Assembly (NCBI GenBank): GCA_964525625.1 | Contig: CAZGKY010000080.1 | Coordinates: 1-9,616 of the forward strand | DNA: 9,616 nucleotides | DNA from: Stramentimicrobium sp964525625 | GTDB taxonomy: Bacteria > Atribacterota > Phoenicimicrobiia > Phoenicimicrobiales > Stramentimicrobiaceae | Direction: 5' to 3' | Shown here: positions 1 to 7,313 of the stretch, piece by piece | How positions within the stretch are numbered: the first letter of the stretch is position 1 | Layout of the letters: each line of letters begins with the position of its first letter | Made by a program: the position numbers and the translations under genes | The notes under the pieces: model-generated | The model's input: only the letters and a program-made list of their open reading frames with translations | Databases searched by the model: none | Told to the model about the DNA's origin: nothing

Positions 1-465
1 CAGTCCATCAATCAGGTTGATTGAATTAGTAACACCAACGATCCATAATAATAATATAGGATATAATAGATAACCCAGGAAAGATAAAAAATATAATTTC
101 TGCTCAATGAACTGGTTAATTAAATTATTATGATAAACAAGAAAAAAGAGAGCCGGAAATATCTGAACAAGAAATTTTTGCCAGGGTTTTAAATCTGCAA
201 TATCATCTACAACTCCTAATAGTAAAATGATGATGCTGCCAGCAATTAATGCTTTTAGTTGCTCAAAAAAGGGGACAAATATTAACATGCTTAACAAAAA
301 ACCAAAAAAAATAACTACCCCTCCTAAATTAGGCACAGCATCATTATGTATTTTGCGATACCCTGGTTTATCAACAAAATTCTGCTTTTTCCCTAACTGA
401 GCAATATAAGGAGTAACAATATAAGAAATACTAAAAGCCACCAAAATTACTAGAAGAAAAAGCAC
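1..465 (-). CDS. Polyprenyl-phosphate sugar-1-phosphate transferase, MraY/WecA/TagO family (partial, C-terminus beyond the window)
   Basis: The family is an integral-membrane enzyme that moves a sugar-1-phosphate, usually GlcNAc-1-P from UDP-GlcNAc, onto undecaprenyl phosphate, the first step of O-antigen, enterobacterial common antigen or teichoic-acid type glycans. Reading the minus strand from the GTG at 465 gives 155 residues still open at base 1. Visible are a hydrophobic first helix, the family-typical KIHNDAVPNLGG, the aspartate pair in GVVDDIADLKPW, and at the edge NSINLIDGL, matching the NxxNxxDGLDGL signature. About half of a usual 320-380 residue protein is present. The frame is open back to 513, but no ATG occurs there, and the GTG has AAGGAG 12 bases upstream, so GTG is the best start. 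The KIHND...PNLGG sequence favours the WecA/TagO branch over MraY, but the exact sugar substrate cannot be read. Confidence 0.87.
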   Translation of the reverse strand, partial: MLFLLVILVAFSISYIVTPYIAQLGKKQNFVDKPGYRKIHNDAVPNLGGVVIFFGFLLSMLIFVPFFEQLKALIAGSIIILLLGVVDDIADLKPWQKFLVQIFPALFFLVYHNNLINQFIEQKLYFLSFLGYLLYPILLLWIVGVTNSINLIDGL

Positions 466-477
466 AAGAAAGTTGTT

Positions 478-483
478 CTCCTT
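478..483 (-). promoter_or_regulatory. Ribosome binding site deciding the GTG start at 465
   Basis: AAGGAG lies 12 bases before the GTG. The spacing is slightly long, but this is the only strong Shine-Dalgarno sequence in the open frame, and no ATG or TTG lies in frame between it and the conserved region. Confidence 0.55.
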
Positions 484-505
484 CTCAAATGAATATTCTA
501 AAAAA

Positions 506-537
506 ATTATAAATTAAATCTAGTTTCTGACTAGATT
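506..537 (-). promoter_or_regulatory. -10-like box with adjoining perfect dyad upstream of the WecA-type gene
   Basis: On the minus strand a consensus TATAAT (506-511) lies about 40 bases before the GTG. Directly upstream, where a -35 box would be, is a perfect 8-bp inverted repeat, AATCTAGT (517-524) and ACTAGATT (530-537), with a 5-base spacer. No good -35 hexamer accompanies the -10. The dyad could be a regulator binding site replacing the -35 contact, or a weak hairpin at the end of the upstream transcript. Both readings are inference. Confidence 0.35.
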
Positions 538-883
538 ATTGCTTTGTGTACTCTAAAATATTTATAAGCTTTGATCAGTTAATTTACTTGAACTTCTTGG
601 CATTTTATAACTAAATAACAATATTCTCAACAATAAACATTGCCAGTTTAATTTTAAGTAAAAAATTATGCTATAAATAGCTTTATCATTTTTTCAGCTA
701 AATTGTTATTGTAATAACCATTATCCCTACACAGTAGGAAGATCACGTAATGAATTATATGAAGGTCAACAATAATATCAAAATTCCAGTTTTTTTATCT
801 ATTTTAAATTATATCATTAAGTTCTCTTTCTATGTTTTATAATATATAAAAAATCTTGGTAATTTGGGCTTAAGATTATAAAT
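514..883. other. Gene-poor intergenic region with several short dyads
   Basis: No convincing gene or RNA gene is visible here. It holds short inverted repeats: GCTAT-AA-ATAGC at 670-681, GTTATT-GT-AATAAC at 705-718 and CCTAC-ACA-GTAGG at 726-738, besides the dyad at 517-537 and the hairpin at 852-877. An extended -10-like TGCTATAAAT (plus strand, 669-678) lies upstream of a possible 30-codon hydrophobic reading frame at 750-842, preceded by AGGAAG at 736-741. The region is strongly AT-rich, so some of these may be chance. Confidence 0.5.
848..877 (-). terminator. Candidate weak terminator of the amidohydrolase gene
   Basis: Seven bases beyond the stop codon, the minus strand can form a 6-bp stem (AATCTT at 872-877 with AAGATT at 852-857, 14-base loop) running into a T-rich tract. 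The placement is right for a rho-independent terminator, but the stem is short and AT-rich. Confidence 0.35.
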
Positions 884-2020
884 TTATTTTTTAAAAAATA
901 GTCTTTCTGCATTATCATGATAAATCATTCTTAATGTTTCATCATCAAGATTTAAACCTCGATAAATTCTGGATATATCAACATTCTGGCGAGCATTTCT
1001 GGACATCATGTTATATATACTAGAGGGTAAGGTGAATTCTTCTTTTTCTAATAAATCCTGGTAAGCTAAATGGACATCAGCAATATACGCCCTATTCTTC
1101 GCTTTGTAGGTTGTTATTACCATATCAGTCCCATAAGTTATTCTTTCCCGATATTTTTGCATAAATTCACGAAAGACAGTAATATTATTGGATATTCTAC
1201 CAAATCCAGCAACTAAAAAATCAGGATGTCCAAAGCTGATATCCAGATAGAGCTGAGGATATTCTTGCATGAAATATTCTAATCTCTTAATATTACTAGT
1301 GGAAAGCATAAAATGAGGAGCCACAATAATTAATTGGGGAAATTCCTGTAAAATATGCTCAAATTCTGTAGCAAAACGTCCAATATTAATATGATAGAGT
1401 ATAGGAATATTTTCCTCTTCACAAAAAGCATAGACCTCCATCATGTCTGGATCAATTAAAGAACTTTGAAAAAATAAATCGTAAAAACTACCATGTCCAT
1501 TATATAGCTTTACCCCAGCAGCTCCATCTATAATATATTTTTTTAACTTTTCCATTTTCTTTTCATCTCGAGGATCCAGGGTTACCAGAGCGGCAAATTT
1601 ATCTGGATATTGCTGGCTTAATCTTATAATAAATTCATTATTCTCTTCATAACCATGGAACCCATAATCAGGATTCAGGAAAAAGGTAAAATCTGAAGTG
1701 CCCAGTAATACCATTTTTTTAATCTGACAATCATCCATAGCTTTTTGCAGGATAGGTAAGTTCTTTTCACTCTGTACATGTTCATGGGCATTGATAATGT
1801 TAAAATTATCCCTTCTGACCTTAATTTCTTTCGGTATACTGCTAATTTGGGGAGAGGGTCTATTATCAATCCAATCTATGGGCAATAAACCCCTCTGTCT
1901 CATTCCGATAAATAATAATACAACAATAATTACAGCACTAATTGTGTAAAATATAATATCAAACCATTTTCTTCTTAGCCTGGAATTGCTGACCTTTCTC
2001 TTCTGTTCCTTTCCCTCCAT
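884..2020 (-). CDS. Membrane-anchored amidohydrolase-2 family metal-dependent hydrolase
   Basis: This 378-residue protein has a basic N-terminus, one transmembrane segment (about residues 20-39) and a TIM-barrel amidohydrolase_2 type domain (about 72-378). The positive-inside rule puts the catalytic domain outside the cytoplasmic membrane. Likely metal or catalytic residues are HEH at 79-81 (where the family has HxH), Lys171 in GVKLY, His210, His236 in APHFM, and Asp299 in YGTDM. The C-terminal HDNAERLF resembles the usual family ending. Such enzymes hydrolyse or decarboxylate many small substrates, so the reaction cannot be named. The ATG has a strong GGGAGG nine bases upstream (2030-2035). 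It shares a 137-base divergent promoter region with the outer-membrane protease-barrel gene, which suggests but does not prove a shared role at the envelope. The combination of amidohydrolase-2 domain and membrane anchor is less usual than the soluble form. Confidence 0.8.
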   Translation of the reverse strand: MEGKEQKRKVSNSRLRRKWFDIIFYTISAVIIVVLLFIGMRQRGLLPIDWIDNRPSPQISSIPKEIKVRRDNFNIINAHEHVQSEKNLPILQKAMDDCQIKKMVLLGTSDFTFFLNPDYGFHGYEENNEFIIRLSQQYPDKFAALVTLDPRDEKKMEKLKKYIIDGAAGVKLYNGHGSFYDLFFQSSLIDPDMMEVYAFCEEENIPILYHINIGRFATEFEHILQEFPQLIIVAPHFMLSTSNIKRLEYFMQEYPQLYLDISFGHPDFLVAGFGRISNNITVFREFMQKYRERITYGTDMVITTYKAKNRAYIADVHLAYQDLLEKEEFTLPSSIYNMMSRNARQNVDISRIYRGLNLDDETLRMIYHDNAERLFFKK

Positions 2021-2058
2021 ATACTCTTGCCTCCCATCTGGCTAACAAAATCCTATTT

Positions 2059-2088
2059 ATTATACCCTAAACATTATACAATTACCAA
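2059..2088 (-). promoter_or_regulatory. Sigma70-like promoter for the amidohydrolase gene
   Basis: On the minus strand, TTGGTA (2083-2088) and TATAAT (2059-2064) are 18 bases apart, and the start codon follows about 40 bases on. A second TATAAT at 2073-2078 could be an alternative -10 but has no good -35. Confidence 0.55.
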
Positions 2089-2103
2089 AATATTATTAAC
2101 TTA

Positions 2104-2132
2104 TTGTAACTATTTTCAAAAAAAGATATAAT
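2104..2132 (+). promoter_or_regulatory. Sigma70-like promoter for the protease-propeller-barrel gene
   Basis: TTGTAA (2104-2109) and the consensus TATAAT (2127-2132) are separated by exactly 17 bases. Transcription would begin near 2139, leaving an untranslated leader of about 20 bases that holds GAGGGA at 2149-2154. The -35 box lies only 15 bases from that of the divergent promoter. Confidence 0.7.
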
Positions 2133-2157
2133 TTTAGGAAATAGTATTGAGGGAATT

Positions 2158-5100
2158 ATGTTTAGAGAAAAATCTAATTATAGAAAGAAACCTAATTCAT
2201 TTACTATTAATTCCCTCCATTTATTGTTTCTTTTCTTTCTCCTGGCTATTATTACTTTCAGTAATCCTTACTATTTACTATCTCAGGCTAAAAGTTATGA
2301 TCCAGCATTAGAATGGAAGGTGCTGGATAGTGCTTATTGCTCTATAATCTTTCCAGGAGTATACTCAGAGCAAAATATAGTTACATATCAAAATATTGCC
2401 CTTCGTATCGCGGAAATAACTGCAGAAATCTATCCCCAAATAACTGCCCAATTAGGGAAACCCTTTTCTTCTGATAAAAAATTTACTATCATTCTGGAAG
2501 ATTTTAGTGATTATACCTATGGTTTTGCCTCCACATTACCACATCGCCTTATTCGTATTAATTTATCTGCTCCGGGACCTGAAATTTTCGATACTAAATT
2601 TGACTGTTGGCTTAGAATATTAATTGCCCATGAATGCACTCACTTAGTCCACTTCGATATGACAAATAAATTAACTACTTTTCTTCGTTTTTTCTTAGGT
2701 CAAATTATTACTCCTAATGCCTTACAGCCACTCTGGTCAACTGAAGGATTAGCCATATTCAATGAAAGTAAATTAAATACTGGAGGTCGTCTGGAGGATA
2801 GTAGATATGACATGTATCTAAGAGCTGACTTTTTGGAAAATAATGTAAAAAATCTCGATCAATTAGAAGGAGAATATCTCATATCCTGGCCGGGGGGAAA
2901 CACTCCTTATATCTATGGTCAATCACTGGTTCATTTTATTGCTCAGGAATTTGGGGAGGATCAGATGATTGCCATTAGCGAAAAGTTCTCCTCTTTCCCT
3001 TTGTTGGGTATGAATTGGAGTTTAAAGAAAGTATTGGGAATAAACCAGATGGAATTATTTAGTAAATGGAAAAATAAACAAGAGGAATATTTCAGACATC
3101 AAATTGAACAAATTAATATTTACAGTGAAATTACTAAATCTCAACAAATTACCAAGCACCAGCACTGGGTTGATGACCCAACTTGGTTAGTAGCAAAAGA
3201 TGGAAATGAATCTACCCTTATTTATAAAGTCTTTACTCCAAAGACTTATTCCACTATTCGCCAATACCATCTTCTTACTGATAAAGAAAGTATTCTCATA
3301 AAAAGAACTGGTGAACTTGGTATCTCTTACAGTCTATCATCCGACCAGCCATATTTTCTTTATTCCAAATTAATGCGTTATCAACAATATTATACTTATT
3401 ATGATTTATTTTTATATAATTTGAATACTGGTAAGCAGTATCAAATTACTGAAAAAATGAGAATTAAAGATCCAGCCTGGCATCCTGATCCTGCTTCTAG
3501 CAAGATAGCTGCAGTTATTAATGAGGCAGGAACAAATAATCTAGTACTGTTCACTTTGGATATAGCAAAATTTGAAAATAAATCATTGTCAAATGAATTT
3601 ATTTCTTATTCTGATTTGATTTATTTAACCGATTTTCGAGACGGTACTCAGATTTCTCAGCCAGTTTGGTCACCCCAAGGTGATAAAATTGCCTTTTCTC
3701 TGTGCTATAAAGGTTATCAAGACATTTATATAATTAATATGGACAATAGTTATAATATACAATCTATTAAACCAATTACCCTCGATCATTATACAGATAT
3801 TAATCCTAACTGGTCACCAGATGGTCAATATCTTTTTTTCGCTTCTGATCGCAGTAAGGTGTTCAATCTATACGCTTATTCTTTAAAGAATAATCAACTA
3901 TTTCGCTTAACCAATGTCCACACAGGAGTCTTTGAACCAGCAGCTTCTCCTGACGGGACCAAGATGGCTTTTATTCAATATCATTCTTCGGGCTATGAAC
4001 TACATTTAGCAAAAATGGATGAACTACTCTGGCAGGTAGTAGAAGAATATATTGGAGATTTGTCAGGTAATTTACCAACTATTAGTAATAATGTAGTACA
4101 TTTTCCACCATATGAACCACAAGAACAAGAGATAGAAAACAAAGAGAATAATCAGTGCTACCTGTTTGCTAAAGAAGAAAATTTTTCAACTGATTTTCAG
4201 ATTAAGAATTATTCTCCCTGGGATAGTATTATGCCTACCTACTGGATTCCTTATCTGAATATTAATGAACAAGACTTTTACTTGGGGTTTTCTACTCTGG
4301 GTGAAGATTATTTACAGTATTTCCATATACCTATAATATTTGCTTACAACCTGGTTCACAATTCTCTATTTTATAGCTTTCAATTTGCTAATTATCGATT
4401 TAATCCAATATTGTTATTATCGTTACAGGGCGAAATACCTGCTTTTTCGGAGTTTCAAATATCTTTAAAATTTACTGATACTGGTTATACCACAAAACAG
4501 GATTCTGGTAGACTTTTCACCCAAAATATTACTATAGGACTAAAAAATAAATACTCAATAACTAATAATGATGATGCATGGGAAGAAAACTTAGCACAGG
4601 ATAAATTAATAGAGAATTCTCTTATTTTAAGGTATGATTATAATGATACTGAAAAATATCCTGCATCAATAAGTCCTGAGACAGGCACTTCAATTTCTTT
4701 AAACTACCAATATAACTTACCGTTTCCTGATAATAAGTATCACTTTCATAAAATAATCTTTGAAGGTAAAAAATACTATCCTCTCTTTCTAACCAATAGT
4801 GTTTTAGCCTGGCGTTTGGTAGCTGGAGCAATTATAGATTCAAACCATAATGTTGAAGATATTAAACTTAAACTTGGTGGAAATTCTTCTATTCCCATAT
4901 TCAGTTCAAAAAATAACAGCTACTTTTCTTTAAGAGGCTTTCCTGTTTCTTCTTTTACCGGCAATAATCTCTTCCTCAGCTCCTTAGAATATCGCTTCCC
5001 TCTGAAAATGATGGAACGTAAAATCGGCTGGCAATGGGCTTCCCTTTATTTAGCACAGATTTCTGGTAAATTATTTTTTGATACAGGTTATGCCTGGGAT

Positions 5101-5271
5101 AAAGCGACCTTCCCTGATTTAGATGATCTAGCTATCTCAGTAGGTTCAGAGGTTGATTTTTTATTTAAGCCAAGGTATAGTGAACCAATAATATTATCTT
5201 TGGGTGTAGCAAAGGCGATTACAGAACAATTGCCTTTGCGTTTTTATGGTCGTATAGGTATTTCCTTTTAG
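2158..5271 (+). CDS. Secreted fusion: gluzincin-like metalloprotease domain, TolB-like beta-propeller and Omp85-type outer-membrane barrel
   Basis: The 1037-residue protein starts with a signal peptide: a basic n-region to about residue 20, hydrophobic core 21-35, likely cleavage after SQA at 42-44. Residues about 50-320 resemble peptidase-MA-like gluzincins. HECTH at 158-162 is an intact HExxH zinc site, and Glu196 in WSTEGLA is the expected third ligand. Residues about 330-625 carry PD40/TolB-like blades, clearest at AWHPD (440), VWSPQGDKIAF (503), NWSPDGQYLFF (551) and AASPDGTKMAF (595). Residues about 685-1037 look like a BamA/TamA-type barrel, with LRGF (925-928) matching the strand-closing RGF/Y motif, dense alternating strands and a terminal Phe as in a beta-signal. 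No POTRA domains are seen. It probably sits in the outer membrane with protease and propeller modules attached. Whether it cleaves proteins, assembles them or both is unknown. It stands alone as the only plus-strand gene. Confidence 0.82.
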   Translation: MFREKSNYRKKPNSFTINSLHLLFLFFLLAIITFSNPYYLLSQAKSYDPALEWKVLDSAYCSIIFPGVYSEQNIVTYQNIALRIAEITAEIYPQITAQLGKPFSSDKKFTIILEDFSDYTYGFASTLPHRLIRINLSAPGPEIFDTKFDCWLRILIAHECTHLVHFDMTNKLTTFLRFFLGQIITPNALQPLWSTEGLAIFNESKLNTGGRLEDSRYDMYLRADFLENNVKNLDQLEGEYLISWPGGNTPYIYGQSLVHFIAQEFGEDQMIAISEKFSSFPLLGMNWSLKKVLGINQMELFSKWKNKQEEYFRHQIEQINIYSEITKSQQITKHQHWVDDPTWLVAKDGNESTLIYKVFTPKTYSTIRQYHLLTDKESILIKRTGELGISYSLSSDQPYFLYSKLMRYQQYYTYYDLFLYNLNTGKQYQITEKMRIKDPAWHPDPASSKIAAVINEAGTNNLVLFTLDIAKFENKSLSNEFISYSDLIYLTDFRDGTQISQPVWSPQGDKIAFSLCYKGYQDIYIINMDNSYNIQSIKPITLDHYTDINPNWSPDGQYLFFASDRSKVFNLYAYSLKNNQLFRLTNVHTGVFEPAASPDGTKMAFIQYHSSGYELHLAKMDELLWQVVEEYIGDLSGNLPTISNNVVHFPPYEPQEQEIENKENNQCYLFAKEENFSTDFQIKNYSPWDSIMPTYWIPYLNINEQDFYLGFSTLGEDYLQYFHIPIIFAYNLVHNSLFYSFQFANYRFNPILLLSLQGEIPAFSEFQISLKFTDTGYTTKQDSGRLFTQNITIGLKNKYSITNNDDAWEENLAQDKLIENSLILRYDYNDTEKYPASISPETGTSISLNYQYNLPFPDNKYHFHKIIFEGKKYYPLFLTNSVLAWRLVAGAIIDSNHNVEDIKLKLGGNSSIPIFSSKNNSYFSLRGFPVSSFTGNNLFLSSLEYRFPLKMMERKIGWQWASLYLAQISGKLFFDTGYAWDKATFPDLDDLAISVGSEVDFLFKPRYSEPIILSLGVAKAITEQLPLRFYGRIGISF

Positions 5272-5342
5272 ATCTTCACCCTCTACTTCCCCTGTTCTTT
5301 ATCTAAAAATTATTGAAATTTAACCTGAGATATCCACTAAAG

Positions 5343-5366
5343 GTTCTGGCTTACCAGGGCATTTTT
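5343..5366 (+). terminator. Probable rho-independent terminator after the protease-barrel gene
   Basis: GTTCTGG (5343-5349) pairs with CCAGGGC (5354-5360) across a 4-base loop, giving 7 bp with two G-U wobbles, followed by a T-tract (5362-5366). The wobbles make it stable only in the plus-strand transcript. It lies about 70 bases after the stop, between two convergent genes. Confidence 0.5.
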
Positions 5367-5389
5367 CTCTATATAATTATCTTATCCAA

Positions 5390-6460
5390 TTAAATTAAAC
5401 GTACTCTGCTATCATCAGCCAAAATAAATTCATAAACTGTGGGTAAATCCTCTGAACGATAAATGGAAACATCCTTACCAATTAAACAGTTTTGCATACG
5501 ATGTCTTATATTCTTTATACGTGTATTGGCCATTATAACACTATATTCAATCTCACTATTCTCTACTTCAACTCCTTGAGATAGTGAGGTAAAAGGTCCG
5601 ATATAGGAATTAATTATTCGAGCGTTTTCGCCAATTATAACTGGTCCCAGTATAGTTGAATTAATAATTTCTACATTTTTTCCCAGATTTACTCTTCCAA
5701 ACACTTTGGAGTTATTATCAATACTAGCCTTATCTAAATTTCTTGTAATATCTTCCAGTATCAACCTATTCGCTTCAATAATGTCCTCAGGCTTACCAGT
5801 ATCCTTCCACCAACCTTCAATTATTTCTGCTTCCACATTATATTGATGGTCTATCAACCATTGAATAGCATCGGTTATTTCTAATTCACCTCGGGCTGAA
5901 GGTTTAATATTATTAATTGCCTGATGTATAACTTTATCAAAAAAATAAACTCCGATTAAAGCTAAATCGGTTTTAGGTATTTTAGGCTTTTCAACCAATC
6001 GTATAATCCTATTATCTTCGAGTTCAACCACACCAAATTGTGTGGGATTTTCTACTCTGCTAAGTAATACAAAGGCTTGAGGTTTATTCTCCTCAAAAAT
6101 TTTAGCATATTGCCTAATGCTGTCCTTTAATAGGTTATCTCCTAAAAACATTAAAAAAGAATCATCCTGCAGAAAGTTACGGGCAACTTTCACGGCATGA
6201 GCTAAACCCAGTGGTTCTGATTGCAAGATATAACTTATCTTTATTCCCCATCTTTCTCCTTCGCCAATAGCTTTCTTAATATCTGCTCCGGTCTCCTCAG
6301 CAATTATGATACCTATTTCTTTAATTCCACATTCCACAATCTTCTCAATTCCATATTCCAGAGCTGGTTTATTAGCTAAAGGAATTAAATGTTTGGCACT
6401 GGTGTAAGTTAACGGTCTTAAACGAGTTCCCTTACCAGCACAAAGAATAATTGCCTTCAT
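5390..6460 (-). CDS. rmlA: Glucose-1-phosphate thymidylyltransferase, long form with left-handed beta-helix domain
   Basis: The enzyme joins glucose-1-phosphate and dTTP to make dTDP-glucose, precursor of dTDP-rhamnose and other deoxysugars of surface glycans; it is cytoplasmic. The 356 residues match the usual length of the long RmlA form. The nucleotidyltransferase domain (1-240) shows the GKGTRLRPLT nucleotide loop (9-18), Lys31 in NKPALEYG, GDN (107-109) with the metal-binding Asp108, EKP (157-159), GELEITD (191-197) and WKDTG (218-222). Residues about 246-335 have hexapeptide-like turns (VNLGKNVEI, TILGPVIIGENARI) of a left-handed beta-helix. The ATG follows GGGAGGG (6468-6474) at ideal spacing. 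rmlBCD do not flank it, so the sugar made is not certain, and related long-form enzymes using UTP or other sugar phosphates cannot be excluded. With the WecA-type gene it points to surface polysaccharide synthesis. Confidence 0.88.
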   Translation of the reverse strand: MKAIILCAGKGTRLRPLTYTSAKHLIPLANKPALEYGIEKIVECGIKEIGIIIAEETGADIKKAIGEGERWGIKISYILQSEPLGLAHAVKVARNFLQDDSFLMFLGDNLLKDSIRQYAKIFEENKPQAFVLLSRVENPTQFGVVELEDNRIIRLVEKPKIPKTDLALIGVYFFDKVIHQAINNIKPSARGELEITDAIQWLIDHQYNVEAEIIEGWWKDTGKPEDIIEANRLILEDITRNLDKASIDNNSKVFGRVNLGKNVEIINSTILGPVIIGENARIINSYIGPFTSLSQGVEVENSEIEYSVIMANTRIKNIRHRMQNCLIGKDVSIYRSEDLPTVYEFILADDSRVRLI

Positions 6461-6486
6461 ATATTTTCCCTCCCTTGTTTACCCGA

Positions 6487-6510
6487 TTATCATAATTTTA
6501 TTTATGATAA
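6487..6510. repeat. Perfect 9-bp dyad centred on the rmlA -10 box
   Basis: TTATCATAA (6487-6495) and TTATGATAA (6502-6510) form a perfect inverted repeat with a 6-base centre. The centre and the adjoining base of the left arm hold the -10 hexamer of the rmlA promoter (6495-6500), as expected for a repressor operator. No T-tract follows on either strand, so a terminator is unlikely. Confidence 0.5.
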
Positions 6511-6523
6511 GCACCTCTTTCAA
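6495..6523 (-). promoter_or_regulatory. Sigma70-like promoter for rmlA
   Basis: On the minus strand TTGAAA (6518-6523) and TAAAAT (6495-6500) each match consensus at five of six positions and are separated by exactly 17 bases. Transcription would start near 6488, about 27 bases before the ATG and just upstream of the strong ribosome binding site. Confidence 0.6.
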
Positions 6524-6539
6524 CTATTTCTTCAGGTAT

Positions 6540-6564
6540 GTAATAAATATCCTTATTTTATTAC
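6540..6564. repeat. Perfect 8-bp dyad between the LUD gene and the rmlA promoter
   Basis: GTAATAAA (6540-6547) and TTTATTAC (6557-6564) are perfect inverted repeats around a 9-base centre. The site begins 17 bases beyond the LUD stop codon and ends 17 bases upstream of the rmlA -35 box. It could be a weak terminator for the LUD transcript, although no T-tract follows, or a second regulator site at rmlA. Confidence 0.4.
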
Positions 6565-6580
6565 TTAGAAATAATAATAT

Positions 6581-7231
6581 TTAAAAACCTAAACTTTCTC
6601 CCACTATAAGTATAGTAATATCTGATAAGTTCGGTCTTCTTTGTATCACCACTGATACTTTACACATTCTTTGGGGATTAAAGCAATCGGCACAACTTCC
6701 TGTTAAAGCACAGGGAGTGCTAAGATTTAATCTTTTTCCATTGAGAGGTGCAGAGATATTTTTTATTCTGGCAAAAGCATCATCTAAAGTATCTACAATC
6801 TTATTTGCTCCAGCTATAATTATAACTTTCTTTGGTCCAAAAATGATTGCAGCTACTCTATTTCCTGTTCCATCAATATTAACCAGTTGTCCGGTAAGAG
6901 TGATGGCATTACTACTGGTAAGATAAACATCACTGGTTAATCCGGCTCTCCTTATTTCTATCTTTTCTCTTCTTGATAAATTATTTCCCCAATCTGCATA
7001 TATAGTGTGACCTTTCTTCTGTAATAATTCTATTAATCCAATTTCTCTTACAGTTACTGATCCTCCTATTCCTATTGTAGCATGGTCGGGAATTTGTGCA
7101 AGTATTCTATTAACAGCTTCGGTAGAATTATCTACATAGCACGCATCAAATCCATTTTTTTTCAAAGCCTCAACAGCAATTTTACTTCGTTTACAATAAA
7201 TATCTTTTATTATATCTTGTTTTACCATCAT
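6581..7231 (-). CDS. LUD-domain protein, LutC/YkgG-like, short form with C-terminal cysteine cluster
   Basis: LUD proteins include LutC and the LutB N-terminal domain of the LutABC lactate-oxidising complex; the role of single short members is not well defined. This 216-residue cytoplasmic protein carries the family core: IGIGGSVTVREIG (53-65), a helix with NNLSRREK (83-90), SSNAITLTGQLVNIDGTGNRVAAIIFGPKKVIII (106-139) with the typical TG-x-LxNxDGxGNRV pattern, and GANKIVDTLDDAFARI (141-156). The tail has four cysteines (174, 180, 183, 190; Cx5Cx2Cx6C), with a CxDC core that I recall from many short clostridial members, suggesting a metal or Fe-S site. No lutA or lutB partner is visible. The first of two adjacent ATGs is preferred because GGGG (7243-7246) lies 11 bases before it. 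Acetate kinase lies 158 bases upstream on the same strand. Confidence 0.85.
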   Translation of the reverse strand: MMVKQDIIKDIYCKRSKIAVEALKKNGFDACYVDNSTEAVNRILAQIPDHATIGIGGSVTVREIGLIELLQKKGHTIYADWGNNLSRREKIEIRRAGLTSDVYLTSSNAITLTGQLVNIDGTGNRVAAIIFGPKKVIIIAGANKIVDTLDDAFARIKNISAPLNGKRLNLSTPCALTGSCADCFNPQRMCKVSVVIQRRPNLSDITILIVGESLGF

Positions 7232-7313
7232 TTTTTATCTTACCCCTAACAGTAGAAAATATATCTTTCCTTATTATTATTGTATATCTAATTAAAATTT
7301 AATTTAATAGGGC

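Noticed and set aside
1675..1869. 64-codon minus-strand open frame inside the amidohydrolase gene
   Set aside because: It is an out-of-frame shadow of a well-supported gene, with no family resemblance.
4622..4831. 69-codon minus-strand open frame opposite the barrel region
   Set aside because: It is antisense to a well-supported barrel-coding stretch, with no recognisable domain or ribosome binding site.
6717..6926. 69-codon plus-strand open frame opposite the LUD gene
   Set aside because: It is antisense to a conserved domain; its hydrophobic look comes from the reverse complement of the coding sequence.
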